Positions 26,984 through 35,880 of a stretch of DNA of 64,000 bases are shown one piece after another. Both the position numbers and the translations under genes were made by a program. The notes beneath the pieces were generated by a model. It did not search any database. It saw only the letters and a list, made by a program, of their open reading frames with translations, and was not told the origin of the DNA. Numbering within the stretch: the first letter of the stretch is position 1; each line of letters begins with the position of its first letter. The stretch lies in the NCBI RefSeq assembly GCF_900103805.1, contig NZ_FNIB01000002.1:355978-419977 (forward strand), read 5' to 3'. The stretch comes from Cryobacterium flavum (GTDB lineage Bacteria; Actinomycetota; Actinomycetes; Actinomycetales; Microbacteriaceae).

Positions 26984-27097
26984 TTAACCCTGGCGCTGCT
27001 TGTGACGCGGGTTCTCGCAGATGACCATCACGTTGCCGTTACGGCGGATGACCTTGCACTTGTCACAGATCTTTTTGACGCTGGGCTTGACCTTCAT
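26984..27097 (-). CDS. rpmJ: 50S ribosomal protein L36 (zinc-binding type)
   Basis: A 37-residue gene: [20 protein letters not shown] and then [17 protein letters not shown]. It keeps the C-x2-C...C...H zinc ligands (CDKC, C27, H32), so it is the C+ form. 67 bp after infA and 131 bp before rpsM, matching the conserved infA-rpmJ-rpsM order. Confidence 0.97.
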   Translation of the reverse strand: MKVKPSVKKICDKCKVIRRNGNVMVICENPRHKQRQG

Positions 27098-27164
27098 GGT
27101 GATTCCTTGTTTTTCGCTGTCTTCGTACCCGCGGGATGCCGAGGGCCGTTACTTACAGCAGTCG

Positions 27165-27386
27165 TTACTTGTAGCGGTAGACGATCCGGCCGCGGGTCAG
27201 GTCGTACGGGCTGAGTTCTACGATCACGCGGTCCTCCGGGAGGATGCGGATGTAGTGCTGGCGCATCTTGCCCGAGATGTGGGCAAGAACTCGGTGGCCG
27301 TTTGACAGCTCAACGCGAAACATCGCGTTGGGCAGAGCTTCGACTACTGCGCCCTCGATTTCGATGACACCGTCTTTTTTGGCCAT
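27165..27386 (-). CDS. infA: Translation initiation factor IF-1
   Basis: 73 residues from ATG 27386 ([31 protein letters not shown]), a single OB fold ending [12 protein letters not shown]. 24 further in-frame upstream codons are unconserved and cross the leader. It is 500 bp from map and has its own predicted promoter. Confidence 0.98.
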   Translation of the reverse strand: MAKKDGVIEIEGAVVEALPNAMFRVELSNGHRVLAHISGKMRQHYIRILPEDRVIVELSPYDLTRGRIVYRYK

Positions 27387-27458
27387 ACCCTCACTGTCGC
27401 TCTGTATTGATTGCTGGTCATGCGGGATTGATGCCTGACACGCCACAAAAGACGACAC

Positions 27459-27504
27459 CAGACACCAAGGGTCAATCTTATGGTATGAGATTGCCTTTTG
27501 GCAA
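27459..27504 (-). promoter_or_regulatory. infA promoter with shared start-region element
   Basis: Minus strand: TTGCCA (27499-27504), 18 bp, TAAGAT (27475-27480), then immediately TGACCCTTGGTGTCTG (27474-27459), identical to the element at rplM. The -35 overlaps a small dyad ATTGCC-TTTT-GGCAAT. A plus-strand TATAAT (27513-27518) with TTGCCT 16 bp upstream is also present but has no obvious gene. Confidence 0.6.
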
Positions 27505-27605
27505 TTCAGTCCTATAATCTCCCGCGCACCAGTGTCCCCGACTCGGCGGAAGCAGGTATGGCCGCAGGAGTCAGGGGCGCCGGTGGGCGCGGCTCGGGTT
27601 CTGGT

Positions 27606-27830
27606 TCAGCGGCTCACCCGCTGGGCTGCGGCGATGTCCCGGGTGACCGCGTCAAACAGTGGATGCCCCGGCGCCAGCCCGCAGACCACCTCCGCAATCC
27701 GAGGCGCAGCTTCCCCGGCCAGCAGGCGCTGAAGCTTGGCGCTCTGCGAATCGCCGGGTACGTCGAAGCGGAAAGCCGCGCGAATCGCCTCCAGCAGGGA
27801 TACCGCGCTCCCGCCGGAACTGGCGAGCAC
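27606..27830 (-). CDS. Hypothetical small ORF between map and infA
   Basis: A possible 74-residue protein from a GTG (VLASSGGSAVSLLEAIRAAFRFDVPGDSQSAKLQRLLAGEAAPRIAEVV...). It is co-directional with map and infA. The frame is open 15 codons further upstream without an ATG. Composition looks protein-like (Leu/Ala-rich amphipathic helices), but I recognise no family and see no good Shine-Dalgarno. It may be a real small gene, a 5'-damaged one, or chance. The rest of the 27387-27886 gap holds only the infA promoter region. Confidence 0.35.
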   Translation of the reverse strand: MLASSGGSAVSLLEAIRAAFRFDVPGDSQSAKLQRLLAGEAAPRIAEVVCGLAPGHPLFDAVTRDIAAAQRVSR

Positions 27831-27886
27831 CCTCGCCGACCGAGCCGACGTGCACCTGATGGACCAGTAGCTACGCGATCAGCCAG

Positions 27887-28717
27887 CTACGGAATTGGGA
27901 CGGGAACGATTCCGAACTGGGCGAGGCCGGAAGCTCCGCCGTCCTCGGCGGTGAGCACCCAGATGCCGTCCTTGTGCACGGCGACGCTGTGCTCCCAGTG
28001 CGCTGCGGCCTTGCCGTCGCTCGTGGCGACGGTCCAGTCGTCGTCGCGGGTGTAGGTGTCGATCGAGCCGAGCACGACCATCGGCTCAATGGCTACCACG
28101 AGGCCCGGCTTCACATCCGGGCCCTTCTGGCGCACGCGGTAGTTGAACACCGGCGGGGCTTCGTGCATGGAACGGCCGATGCCGTGGCCGACATAGTCGG
28201 TGAGGATGCCGTAGGTGCCCTGCGACTCGATGTAGTCCTCGATGGCGTCGCCGACCTCGTTCAGGTGGCGCGCGGTGTGCAGTCGGGCGATACCGTGCCA
28301 GAGCGACTGCTCGGTCACGTCGGAGAGCTTCTGGCGTTCGGCCACGAGCTCGGGGCGCGACTCGTCGGGGAGCACGAAGCTGAACGCAGCGTCACCGTTC
28401 CAGCCTTCGATGATCGCTCCGCTGTCGATCGAGACGATATCGCCGGCGCCGAGGCGACGTGCAGACGGGATCCCGTGCACGACGTCGTCGTTCACCGAGG
28501 CGCACACAGTGTGGTGGTAGCCCTGTTCGAGTTTGAAGTTCGGCTTACCGCCGAGCAGGGCGATGGCGGCCTCAGCAGCGGCATCAAGCTCGAGCGTGGT
28601 CGCGCCGATGACCATGGCCGCGCGGGCAGCTTTGAGCGATGCCGCGGTGGCCAGACCCGGTGCCACCATGAGGCGCAGCTGGGCTGGGTTCTTGTAGATG
28701 GAACGTCGAAGACTCAC
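27887..28717 (-). CDS. map: Type I methionine aminopeptidase
   Basis: Removes initiator methionine. 276 residues with metal ligands in SIDSGAIIEGWNGDAAFSF (the usual two Asp), GHGIGRSMHEAP (His), GLVVAIEPMVV (Glu) and a late WEHSVAV (Glu). It has no N-terminal zinc-finger extension. 98 bp after adk, with a GAAA-loop hairpin in the gap. Confidence 0.97.
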   Translation of the reverse strand: MSLRRSIYKNPAQLRLMVAPGLATAASLKAARAAMVIGATTLELDAAAEAAIALLGGKPNFKLEQGYHHTVCASVNDDVVHGIPSARRLGAGDIVSIDSGAIIEGWNGDAAFSFVLPDESRPELVAERQKLSDVTEQSLWHGIARLHTARHLNEVGDAIEDYIESQGTYGILTDYVGHGIGRSMHEAPPVFNYRVRQKGPDVKPGLVVAIEPMVVLGSIDTYTRDDDWTVATSDGKAAAHWEHSVAVHKDGIWVLTAEDGGASGLAQFGIVPVPIP

Positions 28718-28782
28718 TGATTTCCTACAAACTAGCTCCGAGAACGGGAGCGATTATTCAATTGGTGGTGCACATGATGATG

Positions 28783-28804
28783 GGCCGGGCCTTTCGGCCC
28801 AGCC
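28783..28804 (-). terminator. GAAA-tetraloop hairpin between adk and map
   Basis: On the minus strand GGCTGGGCC-GAAA-GGCCCGGCC forms a 9-bp stem (one G-T pair) closed by a GNRA-type loop. It starts 11 bp after the adk stop. There is no T-run, so it may be an mRNA processing or stabilising hairpin rather than a terminator. Confidence 0.45.
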
Positions 28805-28815
28805 CCAAACTGTTG

Positions 28816-29412
28816 CTAGAGAGTGCTGCTGCCCTGGAGCAGGCCGCGTTCGGCCAGCGCAGCGAGAATGCGGTCGGTGACCACTTCAACGGCACCGAGG
28901 CCGTCGATGGTGACGACGAGGCCGCGGGCGCTGTACACATCGATGAGCGGAGCGGTCTGCTCAGCGTAGACGTCAAGACGGTGACGGATGACCTCGGCAG
29001 TGTCGTCCGCGCGGCCCTGCTCGGCTGCGCGCTTCAGCAGTCGGGCGACAACCTCGTCGGTGTCGGCGGTGATCAGAACGACCACGTCGAGCTGGGTGCC
29101 GCCGGCAACGAGCAGGCGGTCGAGCTCAACGACCTGATCGGTTGTGCGCGGGTAGCCGTCCAGCAGAAAACCGTTGGTGGCATCCGATTCTTTCAGACGG
29201 TCAGCGACGATCGCGTTGGTGAGGGTGTCCGGCACGTAGGCGCCGGCATCCATGAACGACTTGACCTCGAGCCCCAGCGGGGTGTTGTTGACCACGTTGT
29301 AGCGAAAGATGTCACCGGTGGAGATAGCGGGAACGTCGAAGGCGAGCGCCAGACGCTCCGCCTGGGTGCCTTTGCCCGCGCCGGGCGGGCCGATCAGTAG
29401 TAAGCGCGTCAT
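28816..29412 (-). CDS. adk: Adenylate kinase
   Basis: ATP + AMP to 2 ADP. 198 residues: P-loop GPPGAGKGTQ at residues 8-17, AISTGDIFRYN, DGYPRTTDQV. The LID is short, with no zinc-finger cysteines. The start overlaps the secY stop by 4 nt, the usual secY-adk arrangement. Confidence 0.97.
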   Translation of the reverse strand: MTRLLLIGPPGAGKGTQAERLALAFDVPAISTGDIFRYNVVNNTPLGLEVKSFMDAGAYVPDTLTNAIVADRLKESDATNGFLLDGYPRTTDQVVELDRLLVAGGTQLDVVVLITADTDEVVARLLKRAAEQGRADDTAEVIRHRLDVYAEQTAPLIDVYSARGLVVTIDGLGAVEVVTDRILAALAERGLLQGSSTL

Positions 29413-30731
29413 TTAAGAAGCCCCTCATAGTGTCGCTGTTGCAGTTGCGAGTCGATCTGCTTGACCGTCTCGAGCCCCACGCCGACGACGATGAGAATGC
29501 TCGCGCCGCCGAACGGAAAGTTCTGGTCGGCGCCGATAACCGAGAACGCGATCAACGGGATGAGCGCGATCAGGCCCAGATAGATCGAGCCGGGGAGCGT
29601 GATTCGGGTCAGCACGAAGTCGAGGTACTCGGCGGTCGGGCGGCCGGCGCGAATGCCGGGAATGAACCCGCCGTACTTCTTCATGTTGTCGGCGACTTCT
29701 TCGGGGTTGAACGTGATGGCCACGTAGAAGTAGGTGAAGCCGATGATGAGCAGGAAGTACATGGCCATATACAGCGGCTGGTCGCCGCCGGTGAGGTTCT
29801 GCGAGATCCAGACTACCCAGGCCGGCGCTTCGGTTCCGGCGGCCGGCTGGTTGAACTGCGCGAGCAGGGCTGGCAGGTACAGCAGCGAGGAGGCAAAGAT
29901 CACGGGGATCACGCCGGCCATGTTGACCTTGATCGGAATGTAGGTGTTGTTGCCGCCGTAGGTGCGTCGGCCGACCATGCGCTTGGCGTACTGCACTGGT
30001 ATTCGCCGCTGCGATTGCTCGACGAAAACCACGCCGGCGACCACCAATATTCCGACGATCAGAACGATGATCAGGGTGTCGGGACCCTGCTGCTGACCGA
30101 TCGAGGCGAGCGAGCCGGGGAACAGGGCGGCAATCGAGATGAAGATCATGAGCGACATGCCGTTGCCGACGCCGCGTTCGGTGACGAGCTCGCCCATCCA
30201 CATGATGACGCCGGTGCCGGCGGTCATCGTGATGACCATGAGCATGATGGCGTACCAGGCGTCGTTGGTGATCAGCTGCGTGCACTCGGTGCTGGCGGAT
30301 GTCCCGAACAGGGCGCCGCTTCGAGCCACCGTGATCAGCGTGGTCGACTGCAGAATACCCAGGGCGATGGTGAGGTAACGCGTGTACTGGGTCAGAGTGC
30401 TCTGGCCCGATGCACCCTCTTTATAGAGAGTGTCGAAGTGGGGGATGACCACGCGCAGCAACTGCACGATGATCGAGGCCGTGATGTACGGCATGATGCC
30501 GAGCGCAAAGACGCTCAACTGCAGCAGGGCGCCACCACTGAACAGGTTGACGAGCTCGTAGAGGCCGCTCGTGCCCTGGTTGGCTGCGAGACACAGCTGC
30601 ACATTGCCGAAGTCCACGAACGGGGCCGGTACGAACGAGCCCAGACGGAACAGAGCAATGATGCCCAGGGTGAAGCCGATCTTCTTACGAAGGTCGGGTG
30701 TGCGGAAGATCCGCGCAATGGCGCTAAACAA
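29409..30731 (-). CDS. secY: Protein translocase subunit SecY
   Basis: 440 residues with ten transmembrane helices forming the Sec channel. It opens with FRTPDLRKKIGFTLGIIALFRLGSFVPAPFVDF; the plug region, SGGALLQLSVFALGIMPYITASIIVQLL and the cytosolic-loop GGFIPGIRAGRPTAEYLD are conserved. A 144-bp leader with two hairpins separates it from rplO. Confidence 0.98.
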   Translation of the reverse strand: MFSAIARIFRTPDLRKKIGFTLGIIALFRLGSFVPAPFVDFGNVQLCLAANQGTSGLYELVNLFSGGALLQLSVFALGIMPYITASIIVQLLRVVIPHFDTLYKEGASGQSTLTQYTRYLTIALGILQSTTLITVARSGALFGTSASTECTQLITNDAWYAIMLMVITMTAGTGVIMWMGELVTERGVGNGMSLMIFISIAALFPGSLASIGQQQGPDTLIIVLIVGILVVAGVVFVEQSQRRIPVQYAKRMVGRRTYGGNNTYIPIKVNMAGVIPVIFASSLLYLPALLAQFNQPAAGTEAPAWVVWISQNLTGGDQPLYMAMYFLLIIGFTYFYVAITFNPEEVADNMKKYGGFIPGIRAGRPTAEYLDFVLTRITLPGSIYLGLIALIPLIAFSVIGADQNFPFGGASILIVVGVGLETVKQIDSQLQQRHYEGLLK

Positions 30732-30755
30732 AAAGGCCTCCAGATTTTTACGCAG

Positions 30756-30774
30756 ATCGACAGTGCATGTCGAT
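30756..30774 (-). promoter_or_regulatory. Second leader hairpin of secY
   Basis: ATCGACA (30756-30762), loop GTGCA, TGTCGAT (30768-30774): a perfect 7-bp stem about 25 bp upstream of the secY start. It lies downstream of the larger 30799-30862 hairpin on the transcript. Confidence 0.45.
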
Positions 30775-30798
30775 GTAAAGCGGCAGATCGACTTAAAA

Positions 30799-30862
30799 CG
30801 ATCGAGCTTGTCGAATCACACCAAACGATTTACTCGATTGACGGATTCGACAAGCTCGATTG
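30799..30862 (-). terminator. Large hairpin with U-tract between rplO and secY (attenuator)
   Basis: ATCGAGCTTGTCGAATC (30801-30817) pairs perfectly with 30844-30860; a further G-T and C-G pair extends it to 19 bp, with a 26-nt loop. On the minus strand the stem is followed by CGTTTTAAG. It begins 14 bp after the rplO stop, so it can end part of the spc transcript and set secY-adk dosage. Confidence 0.7.
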
Positions 30863-30875
30863 AGCGTCTTCGGAC

Positions 30876-31454
30876 TTACTTTACAGATCCACCCGCGGCG
30901 ACAATTTTCTGCTCAACTGAAGCAGAGACCTTGTCGACCGTCACGTTCAGCTTAACGGTAATTTCACCGGTTCCAAGAACCTTGACTTTTTCGTTGTCAC
31001 GAACCGCACCCTTGGCGATCAGGCTGGCAATGGTGACATCGCCGCCGTCCGGGTACAGCAGTTCGAGCTTTTCCAGGTTGACAACCTGGTACTCGACGCG
31101 GAACGGGTTCTTGAATCCACGCAGTTTCGGGGTGCGCATGTGCAGAGGCATCTGCCCACCCTCGAAGCCGACGCGCACGCTGTAGCGTGCCTTGGTGCCC
31201 TTGGTACCTCGACCCGCGGTCTTACCCTTGGATCCTTCACCACGGCCAACGCGCTGGCGGGCCTTCTTCGCTCCGGGAGCCGGGCGAAGGTGGTGTACCT
31301 TCAGCACGTGCTCGCGGGGCTCAGTCGGTTCTGCTGCAACGGCTGCCTTTTTGGGGGCAGTAGCCTTCTTCGGTGCTGCGGCCTTTTTGGGGGCAGCAGC
31401 CTTCTTCGTGGCGGGCTTGTCGGCTACCTTGGTAGCTTCCTTCTCGTCAGCCAT
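30876..31454 (-). CDS. rplO: 50S ribosomal protein L15 with Lys/Ala/Pro-rich N-terminal extension
   Basis: 192 residues. The normal L15 core begins at about residue 48 ([36 protein letters not shown]). The first ~45 residues form a histone-H1-like tail with [16 protein letters not shown] repeats. Since E. coli L15 is 144 residues, the tail accounts for the excess. It overlaps rpmD by 1 nt. Confidence 0.97.
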   Translation of the reverse strand: MADEKEATKVADKPATKKAAAPKKAAAPKKATAPKKAAVAAEPTEPREHVLKVHHLRPAPGAKKARQRVGRGEGSKGKTAGRGTKGTKARYSVRVGFEGGQMPLHMRTPKLRGFKNPFRVEYQVVNLEKLELLYPDGGDVTIASLIAKGAVRDNEKVKVLGTGEITVKLNVTVDKVSASVEQKIVAAGGSVK

Positions 31455-31636
31455 TAGTCAATCTCCTCGACCTTTACGAGGTGAGCGACGGTGTTGACGT
31501 AGCCACGGTTCTGCGAGTTGTCCTCGCGGATGGTGACGGCGCCAATGCGTCGCAGACCCAGGCTGCGAAGAGTGTCGCGCTGGTTCTGCTTCTCACTAAT
31601 TTTGGACTTGATCTGTGTGATCTTCAGCTGGGCCAT
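31454..31636 (-). CDS. rpmD: 50S ribosomal protein L30
   Basis: 60 residues: [29 protein letters not shown], then the conserved [17 protein letters not shown] end. Overlaps rpsE and rplO by 1 nt each, so the three are translationally coupled. Confidence 0.97.
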   Translation of the reverse strand: MAQLKITQIKSKISEKQNQRDTLRSLGLRRIGAVTIREDNSQNRGYVNTVAHLVKVEEID

Positions 31637-32343
31637 CAGGCACCTGCCTTCGCGGTTGCGGCCGCTGCAGCTGCAGCGGCGTCGGCACGAAGAAAACGGG
31701 CCGGAGCCACGTCTTCATAGGCGAGGCCACGGCGAGCCGCAACCGCACGCGGCTCTTCGAGCTGGTGCAGTGCCTCGACCGTGGCGTGCACGATATTGAT
31801 GGTGTTCGACGAACCGAGCGACTTGCTCAGCACGTCGTGGATGCCAGCGCATTCGAGTACGGCGCGCACCGGGCCACCGGCGATAACGCCGGTACCTGCT
31901 GCTGCCGGACGAAGCAGAACGACGCCGGCTGCGGCTTCACCCTGCACGGGGTGCGGGATGGTCAGGCCAACGCGAGGAACGCGGAAGAAGTTCTTCTTCG
32001 CTTCTTCGACGCCCTTGGAGATAGCAGTCGGGACCTCGCGGGCCTTACCGTATCCAACGCCGACCAGGCCGTTACCGTCGCCGACGACGACGAGAGCGGT
32101 GAAGCTGAAGCGACGACCACCCTTGACGACCTTCGACACGCGGTTGATGGTGACGACGCGCTCCAGAAACTGGCTCTTGTCGGCATCGCGGCTTCCGCGG
32201 TCCTTGTTCGGGTTGCGCTCACGGCCACCACGACGAGCCTCGCGAGGCTCGTTCTGCGGCGGGGTCGTGGAGGCAGCGGTTTCAACCGGCGCCTCGGCAA
32301 CGGCAGCAACAGGTGCTGTGGTTTCGATCTTTTCAGTGCTCAC
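31636..32343 (-). CDS. rpsE: 30S ribosomal protein S5
   Basis: 235 residues. A ~55-residue N-terminal Ala/Thr/Glu then Arg-rich extension precedes the S5 double-stranded RNA-binding domain ([34 protein letters not shown]). [24 protein letters not shown] and the [13 protein letters not shown] segment follow. A further ~30-residue Ala-rich tail ends the protein. Overlaps rplR by 4 nt. Confidence 0.97.
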   Translation of the reverse strand: MSTEKIETTAPVAAVAEAPVETAASTTPPQNEPREARRGGRERNPNKDRGSRDADKSQFLERVVTINRVSKVVKGGRRFSFTALVVVGDGNGLVGVGYGKAREVPTAISKGVEEAKKNFFRVPRVGLTIPHPVQGEAAAGVVLLRPAAAGTGVIAGGPVRAVLECAGIHDVLSKSLGSSNTINIVHATVEALHQLEEPRAVAARRGLAYEDVAPARFLRADAAAAAAAATAKAGA

Positions 32344-32711
32344 AGGTTCAATCCACCCTCTCGAGCTCCCTCAGCGATGGCTGCGACGCGTCCTGCGTAC
32401 TTGCTGCCACCACGGTCAAATACAACGGCTTCGATGCCGGCGGCTTTCGCACGCTCAGCAACAAGCTCACCGACCTTGCGTGCCTTGGCGGTCTTGTCAC
32501 CATCGAAGGTGCGCAAGTCCGTTTCGAGCGTGGATGCCGACGCAAGGGTGAAACCCTTGCTGTCGTCGACGACCTGCACGAATACGTGGCGAGCCGAGCG
32601 CGTGACGACGAGGCGCGGGCGAAGCGCCGTTCCCTCGATCTTCTTGCGAAGACGTGTGTGACGACGTCCGCGGGCTGCGGCCTTGCTCTTGCCTCTAGTT
32701 CCGAGTCCCAT
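32340..32711 (-). CDS. rplR: 50S ribosomal protein L18
   Basis: 123 residues: [38 protein letters not shown] and the closing [26 protein letters not shown]. Binds 5S rRNA with L5. 2 bp after rplF. Confidence 0.97.
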   Translation of the reverse strand: MGLGTRGKSKAAARGRRHTRLRKKIEGTALRPRLVVTRSARHVFVQVVDDSKGFTLASASTLETDLRTFDGDKTAKARKVGELVAERAKAAGIEAVVFDRGGSKYAGRVAAIAEGAREGGLNL

Positions 32712-32713
32712 GG

Positions 32714-33250
32714 TTACTTACCGCTCTTTCCGGCCTTGCGGCGAACAATCTCGCCGGCGTAACGCACACCCTTGCCCTTGTAGGGCTCTGGCTTGCGAAT
32801 CTTACGGATGTTCGCGGCAACCTCGCCGACGGCCTGCTTGTCGATTCCGCTGACCGTGAGCTTGTTGACGCTCTCAACGGTCAAAACGATTCCGACGGGC
32901 GGCTCGACGACGACCGGGTGCGAGAAGCCGAGGGCGAACTCAACGGAGGTGCCCTTCTGCGCCGCGCGGTAACCGGTACCGACGATTTCGAGACCCTTGG
33001 TGTAACCAACGGTTACGCCGATGATCTGGTTGTTGATCAGGGTGCGGGTCAGACCGTGCAGCGAACGCGACTGGCGCTCGTCGTTCGGACGGGTGACGAG
33101 AACGTGACCGTCCTCGATCGACACCGAGATGGGGTTGGAAACGACGAGCGCGAGCTCGCCCTTCGGGCCCTTGACGGAGACGGCCTGGCCGTCAGCCACA
33201 ACCGTGACCCCAGCGGGGATCGGGATGGGGAGTCTTCCAATACGTGACAT
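32714..33250 (-). CDS. rplF: 50S ribosomal protein L6
   Basis: 178 residues, two L6 repeats. [31 protein letters not shown] at the start; the C-terminal [35 protein letters not shown] signature is intact. 6 bp after rpsH. Confidence 0.98.
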   Translation of the reverse strand: MSRIGRLPIPIPAGVTVVADGQAVSVKGPKGELALVVSNPISVSIEDGHVLVTRPNDERQSRSLHGLTRTLINNQIIGVTVGYTKGLEIVGTGYRAAQKGTSVEFALGFSHPVVVEPPVGIVLTVESVNKLTVSGIDKQAVGEVAANIRKIRKPEPYKGKGVRYAGEIVRRKAGKSGK

Positions 33251-33256
33251 TCTCAG

Positions 33257-33655
33257 TTACCACACGTAGGCGAGAACTTCTCCGCCTACGCCCTTCTTCT
33301 CAGCCTGGCGGTCGGTGAGCAGACCGCTGGAGGTGGACAGGATGGCAACGCCGAGGCCGCCGAGAACCGTGGGGATCTCAGTCGACTTTGCGTACACGCG
33401 GAGGCCGGGCTTGGAAACCCGCTTGATGCCTACGATGGAGCGCTCGCGGTTCGGACCGAACTTGAGGTCCAAGGTGAGGGACTTGCCTACTGTTGCATCC
33501 TTGACGGTCCAGGCGGAGATGTAACCCTGAGCCTTGAGGATGTCAGCGATGTGCGCTTTCAATTTGCTATGCGGCATCGACACTGTGTCGTGGTACGCCG
33601 AGTTCGCGTTGCGCAGTCTGGTCAGCATGTCTGCGACCGGATCTGTCATTGTCAT
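33257..33655 (-). CDS. rpsH: 30S ribosomal protein S8
   Basis: 132 residues from ATG 33655 ([31 protein letters not shown]); an upstream ATG at 33688 adds 11 unconserved residues. RKPGLRVY-type [32 protein letters not shown] is diagnostic. It is preceded by a 208-bp gap where many actinobacteria carry rpsN (S14); no S14 is encoded there. Confidence 0.97.
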   Translation of the reverse strand: MTMTDPVADMLTRLRNANSAYHDTVSMPHSKLKAHIADILKAQGYISAWTVKDATVGKSLTLDLKFGPNRERSIVGIKRVSKPGLRVYAKSTEIPTVLGGLGVAILSTSSGLLTDRQAEKKGVGGEVLAYVW

Positions 33656-33797
33656 TTTGTGGTGCCTTTCTCGCCTGGTTTCGCCCATCCGTTACACGAA
33701 TGACGACCTGTGGTGGTGAGGAACCCGATCGGTTGATCGGATTCCGGGGTGAAAATCTGTGTGCGCCCAGTGAAAAACTGTGGGCGAGGCCAACCAT

Positions 33798-33829
33798 AGT
33801 TGGGAGCTTGCAAGCGCAAGCTCCCAACT
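33798..33829 (-). promoter_or_regulatory. 14-bp hairpin in the rplE-rpsH gap
   Basis: AGTTGGGAGCTTGC (33798-33811), loop AAGC, GCAAGCTCCCAACT (33816-33829). It lies in the 208-bp non-coding stretch between rplE and rpsH, with no T-run after it on the minus strand. It may stabilise the upstream mRNA end or mark a lost gene. The rest of the gap shows nothing recognisable. Confidence 0.6.
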
Positions 33830-33863
33830 CTAGTTGAATTTGTTCCTCTGTAGTGAGGAACTG

Positions 33864-34469
33864 CTACTTGACGTCGTCCGTCTTGAACGGGAAACCGAGC
33901 GCCTTGAGCAGCGCGCGACCCTCGTCGTTGGTCTTCGCGGTCGTGACGACCGTGATGTCCATGCCGCGAACGCGGTCAATACGGTCCTGGTCGATCTCGT
34001 GGAACATGACCTGCTCGGTCAGACCGAAGGTGTAGTTGCCCGCACCGTCGAACTGCTTGTCGGACAGACCGCGGAAGTCACGGATGCGAGGAAGGGCCAG
34101 GCTGAGCAGCCGGTCCAGGAACTCCCACATGCGGTCGCCACGAAGTGTGACGTGGGCGCCGATGGGCTGTCCCTCGCGCAGTTTGAACTGCGCAATGGAC
34201 TTGCGGGCCTTGGTGACCTGCGGCTTCTGGCCGGTGATCTTGGTGAGGTCAGAAACCGCACCGTCCATCACCTTGCCGTCGCGTGCTGCTTCTCCGACAC
34301 CCATGTTGACGACAATCTTCGTCAGGGTGGGGATGCGGTGCACGTTGGTGAAGCCGAGTTCTGCGGAAAGCTTGGCACTGATCTCATCGCGGTACTTCTG
34401 CTTCAGACGCGGCAGGGCCTTGACGGGCGCGGCTCCGCCTGTTCCTTCAACAACTGCGGTGTCAGTCAT
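33864..34469 (-). CDS. rplE: 50S ribosomal protein L5
   Basis: 201 residues. The first ~18 are a Thr/Val/Gly extension before [70 protein letters not shown] and [26 protein letters not shown] are conserved. Binds 5S rRNA. Overlaps rplX by 1 nt. Confidence 0.98.
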   Translation of the reverse strand: MTDTAVVEGTGGAAPVKALPRLKQKYRDEISAKLSAELGFTNVHRIPTLTKIVVNMGVGEAARDGKVMDGAVSDLTKITGQKPQVTKARKSIAQFKLREGQPIGAHVTLRGDRMWEFLDRLLSLALPRIRDFRGLSDKQFDGAGNYTFGLTEQVMFHEIDQDRIDRVRGMDITVVTTAKTNDEGRALLKALGFPFKTDDVK

Positions 34470-34828
34470 TAGAGGTCCTTCCCTGACTTCTTGGCGTAAC
34501 GAATGCGGACCGTCTTGGAGACGCCGTCCTTCGTTACCTCTTCCTGGCGGAAGCCGACGCGGGTCGGCTTCTTGGTCTCCGGGTCGACGATGGCAACGTT
34601 GGACACGTGGATGGGGGCTTCGAAGGTCTCGATGCCGCCCGTCTTTGTGCCGCGCTGGGTCTGTCCGACGCGAACGTGCTTGGTCACGAAGTTGATGCCC
34701 TCAACGAGGACACGGTTCTTCGTGGCGTCGACGGAGATGATCTTGCCCTGCTTGCCACGGTCTCCGCCGCGAGCCTGGCTGCGGCCGCTGATGACCTGAA
34801 CGAGGTCACCCTTTTTGATTCTGGCCAT
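34469..34828 (-). CDS. rplX: 50S ribosomal protein L24
   Basis: 119 residues: [42 protein letters not shown] is the KOW-type RNA-binding start. 2 bp after rplN, overlaps rplE by 1 nt. Confidence 0.97.
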   Translation of the reverse strand: MARIKKGDLVQVISGRSQARGGDRGKQGKIISVDATKNRVLVEGINFVTKHVRVGQTQRGTKTGGIETFEAPIHVSNVAIVDPETKKPTRVGFRQEEVTKDGVSKTVRIRYAKKSGKDL

Positions 34829-34830
34829 GA

Positions 34831-35199
34831 TTAAATAACCTCCGGTGCCAGCGAGATGATCTTCATGAACTTCTTGTCGCGAAGCTCGCGACCGACCGGT
34901 CCGAAGATTCGGGTGCCGCGGGGGTCACCGTCTGCCTTCAAGATCACTGCAGCGTTCTCATCGAACTTGATGTAGGAGCCGTCTGGACGACGGGTCTCCT
35001 TCTTGGTGCGAACGATGACAGCTTTGACGATGTCACCCTTCTTGACGTTGCCGCCCGGGATTGCATCCTTGACCGTGGCGACGATGACGTCTCCGAGGCC
35101 GGCGTAGCGACGGCCTGAGCCACCGAGAACGCGGATGGTCAAGAGTTCCTTGGCACCGGTGTTGTCGGCAACTTTGACTCGTGATTCTTGCTGAAGCAC
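34831..35199 (-). CDS. rplN: 50S ribosomal protein L14
   Basis: 122 residues, the standard length: [50 protein letters not shown] and the ending [12 protein letters not shown]. 34 bp after rpsQ. Confidence 0.98.
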   Translation of the reverse strand: MLQQESRVKVADNTGAKELLTIRVLGGSGRRYAGLGDVIVATVKDAIPGGNVKKGDIVKAVIVRTKKETRRPDGSYIKFDENAAVILKADGDPRGTRIFGPVGRELRDKKFMKIISLAPEVI

Positions 35200-35233
35200 T
35201 TTATAACTCCTTTACGTCAAGTAAGCGCGAGGC

Positions 35234-35533
35234 TTACTTGGCCTTCTCAAGAATCTCGACCAGGCGCCAGCGCTTGGAAGCGCTGAGCGGACGGGTCTCA
35301 CTGATCAGGACCAGGTCGCCGATGCCGGCGGAGTTCGCCTCGTCGTGCGCCTTCAGCTTGGATGTACGGCGGATGACCTTGCCGTACAACGGGTGCTTCA
35401 CGCGGTCTTCGACCACGACAATGATGGTTTTGTTCATCTTGTCGCTGGTCACGTAACCACGCAGCGTCTTGCGGTAACCGCGTACGAGCTCGGTGGCTTC
35501 GCCCGCGACGACCGTTTCGTCAGTCTTCGCCAT
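35234..35533 (-). CDS. rpsQ: 30S ribosomal protein S17
   Basis: 99 residues. [50 protein letters not shown] is the S17 OB-fold core, preceded by a short acidic extension of about 16 residues. 2 bp after rpmC. Confidence 0.97.
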   Translation of the reverse strand: MAKTDETVVAGEATELVRGYRKTLRGYVTSDKMNKTIIVVVEDRVKHPLYGKVIRRTSKLKAHDEANSAGIGDLVLISETRPLSASKRWRLVEILEKAK

Positions 35534-35535
35534 GA

Positions 35536-35880
35536 CTAGGCCTCCTTCGTCTCGACGGCCTCAGCTGCAGCGTCGTCGGTGGACTCCACTGCGGCCTTGG
35601 CCTTCTTGGTCTTTTTCTCGCCCTTTTCAGCCTTGGCCGGAGCCGGGGCTACGACCGGGGTGGCACGAATGCCCAGCTCGCGCTCACGGAGAACCGTGTA
35701 GATGCGAGCGATGTCGCGCTTGACCGCGCGGAGGCGGCCGTGGCTTTCGAGCTGACCGGTGGCCGACTGGAAGCGCAGGTTGAACAGCTCTTCCTTGGCC
35801 TTCTTCAGCTCGTCGAACAGCTTCTCATTGTCAAAAGTATCGAGCTCGACTGAGGCGAGCTCCTTGGTTCCGATCGCCAT
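35536..35880 (-). CDS. rpmC: 50S ribosomal protein L29 with long C-terminal tail
   Basis: 114 residues from ATG 35880 ([68 protein letters not shown]). The core ends near residue 76. The last ~38 residues are Lys/Ala then Glu/Ala-rich, nearly doubling the family's usual ~65. Overlaps rplP by 1 nt. Confidence 0.96.
   Translation of the reverse strand: MAIGTKELASVELDTFDNEKLFDELKKAKEELFNLRFQSATGQLESHGRLRAVKRDIARIYTVLRERELGIRATPVVAPAPAKAEKGEKKTKKAKAAVESTDDAAAEAVETKEA

Noticed and set aside
27498..28055. 185-codon plus-strand frame after a TATAAT box
   Set aside because: Antisense to the end of map, Arg/Pro/Gly-rich and without a family; the promoter-like box alone is not enough.
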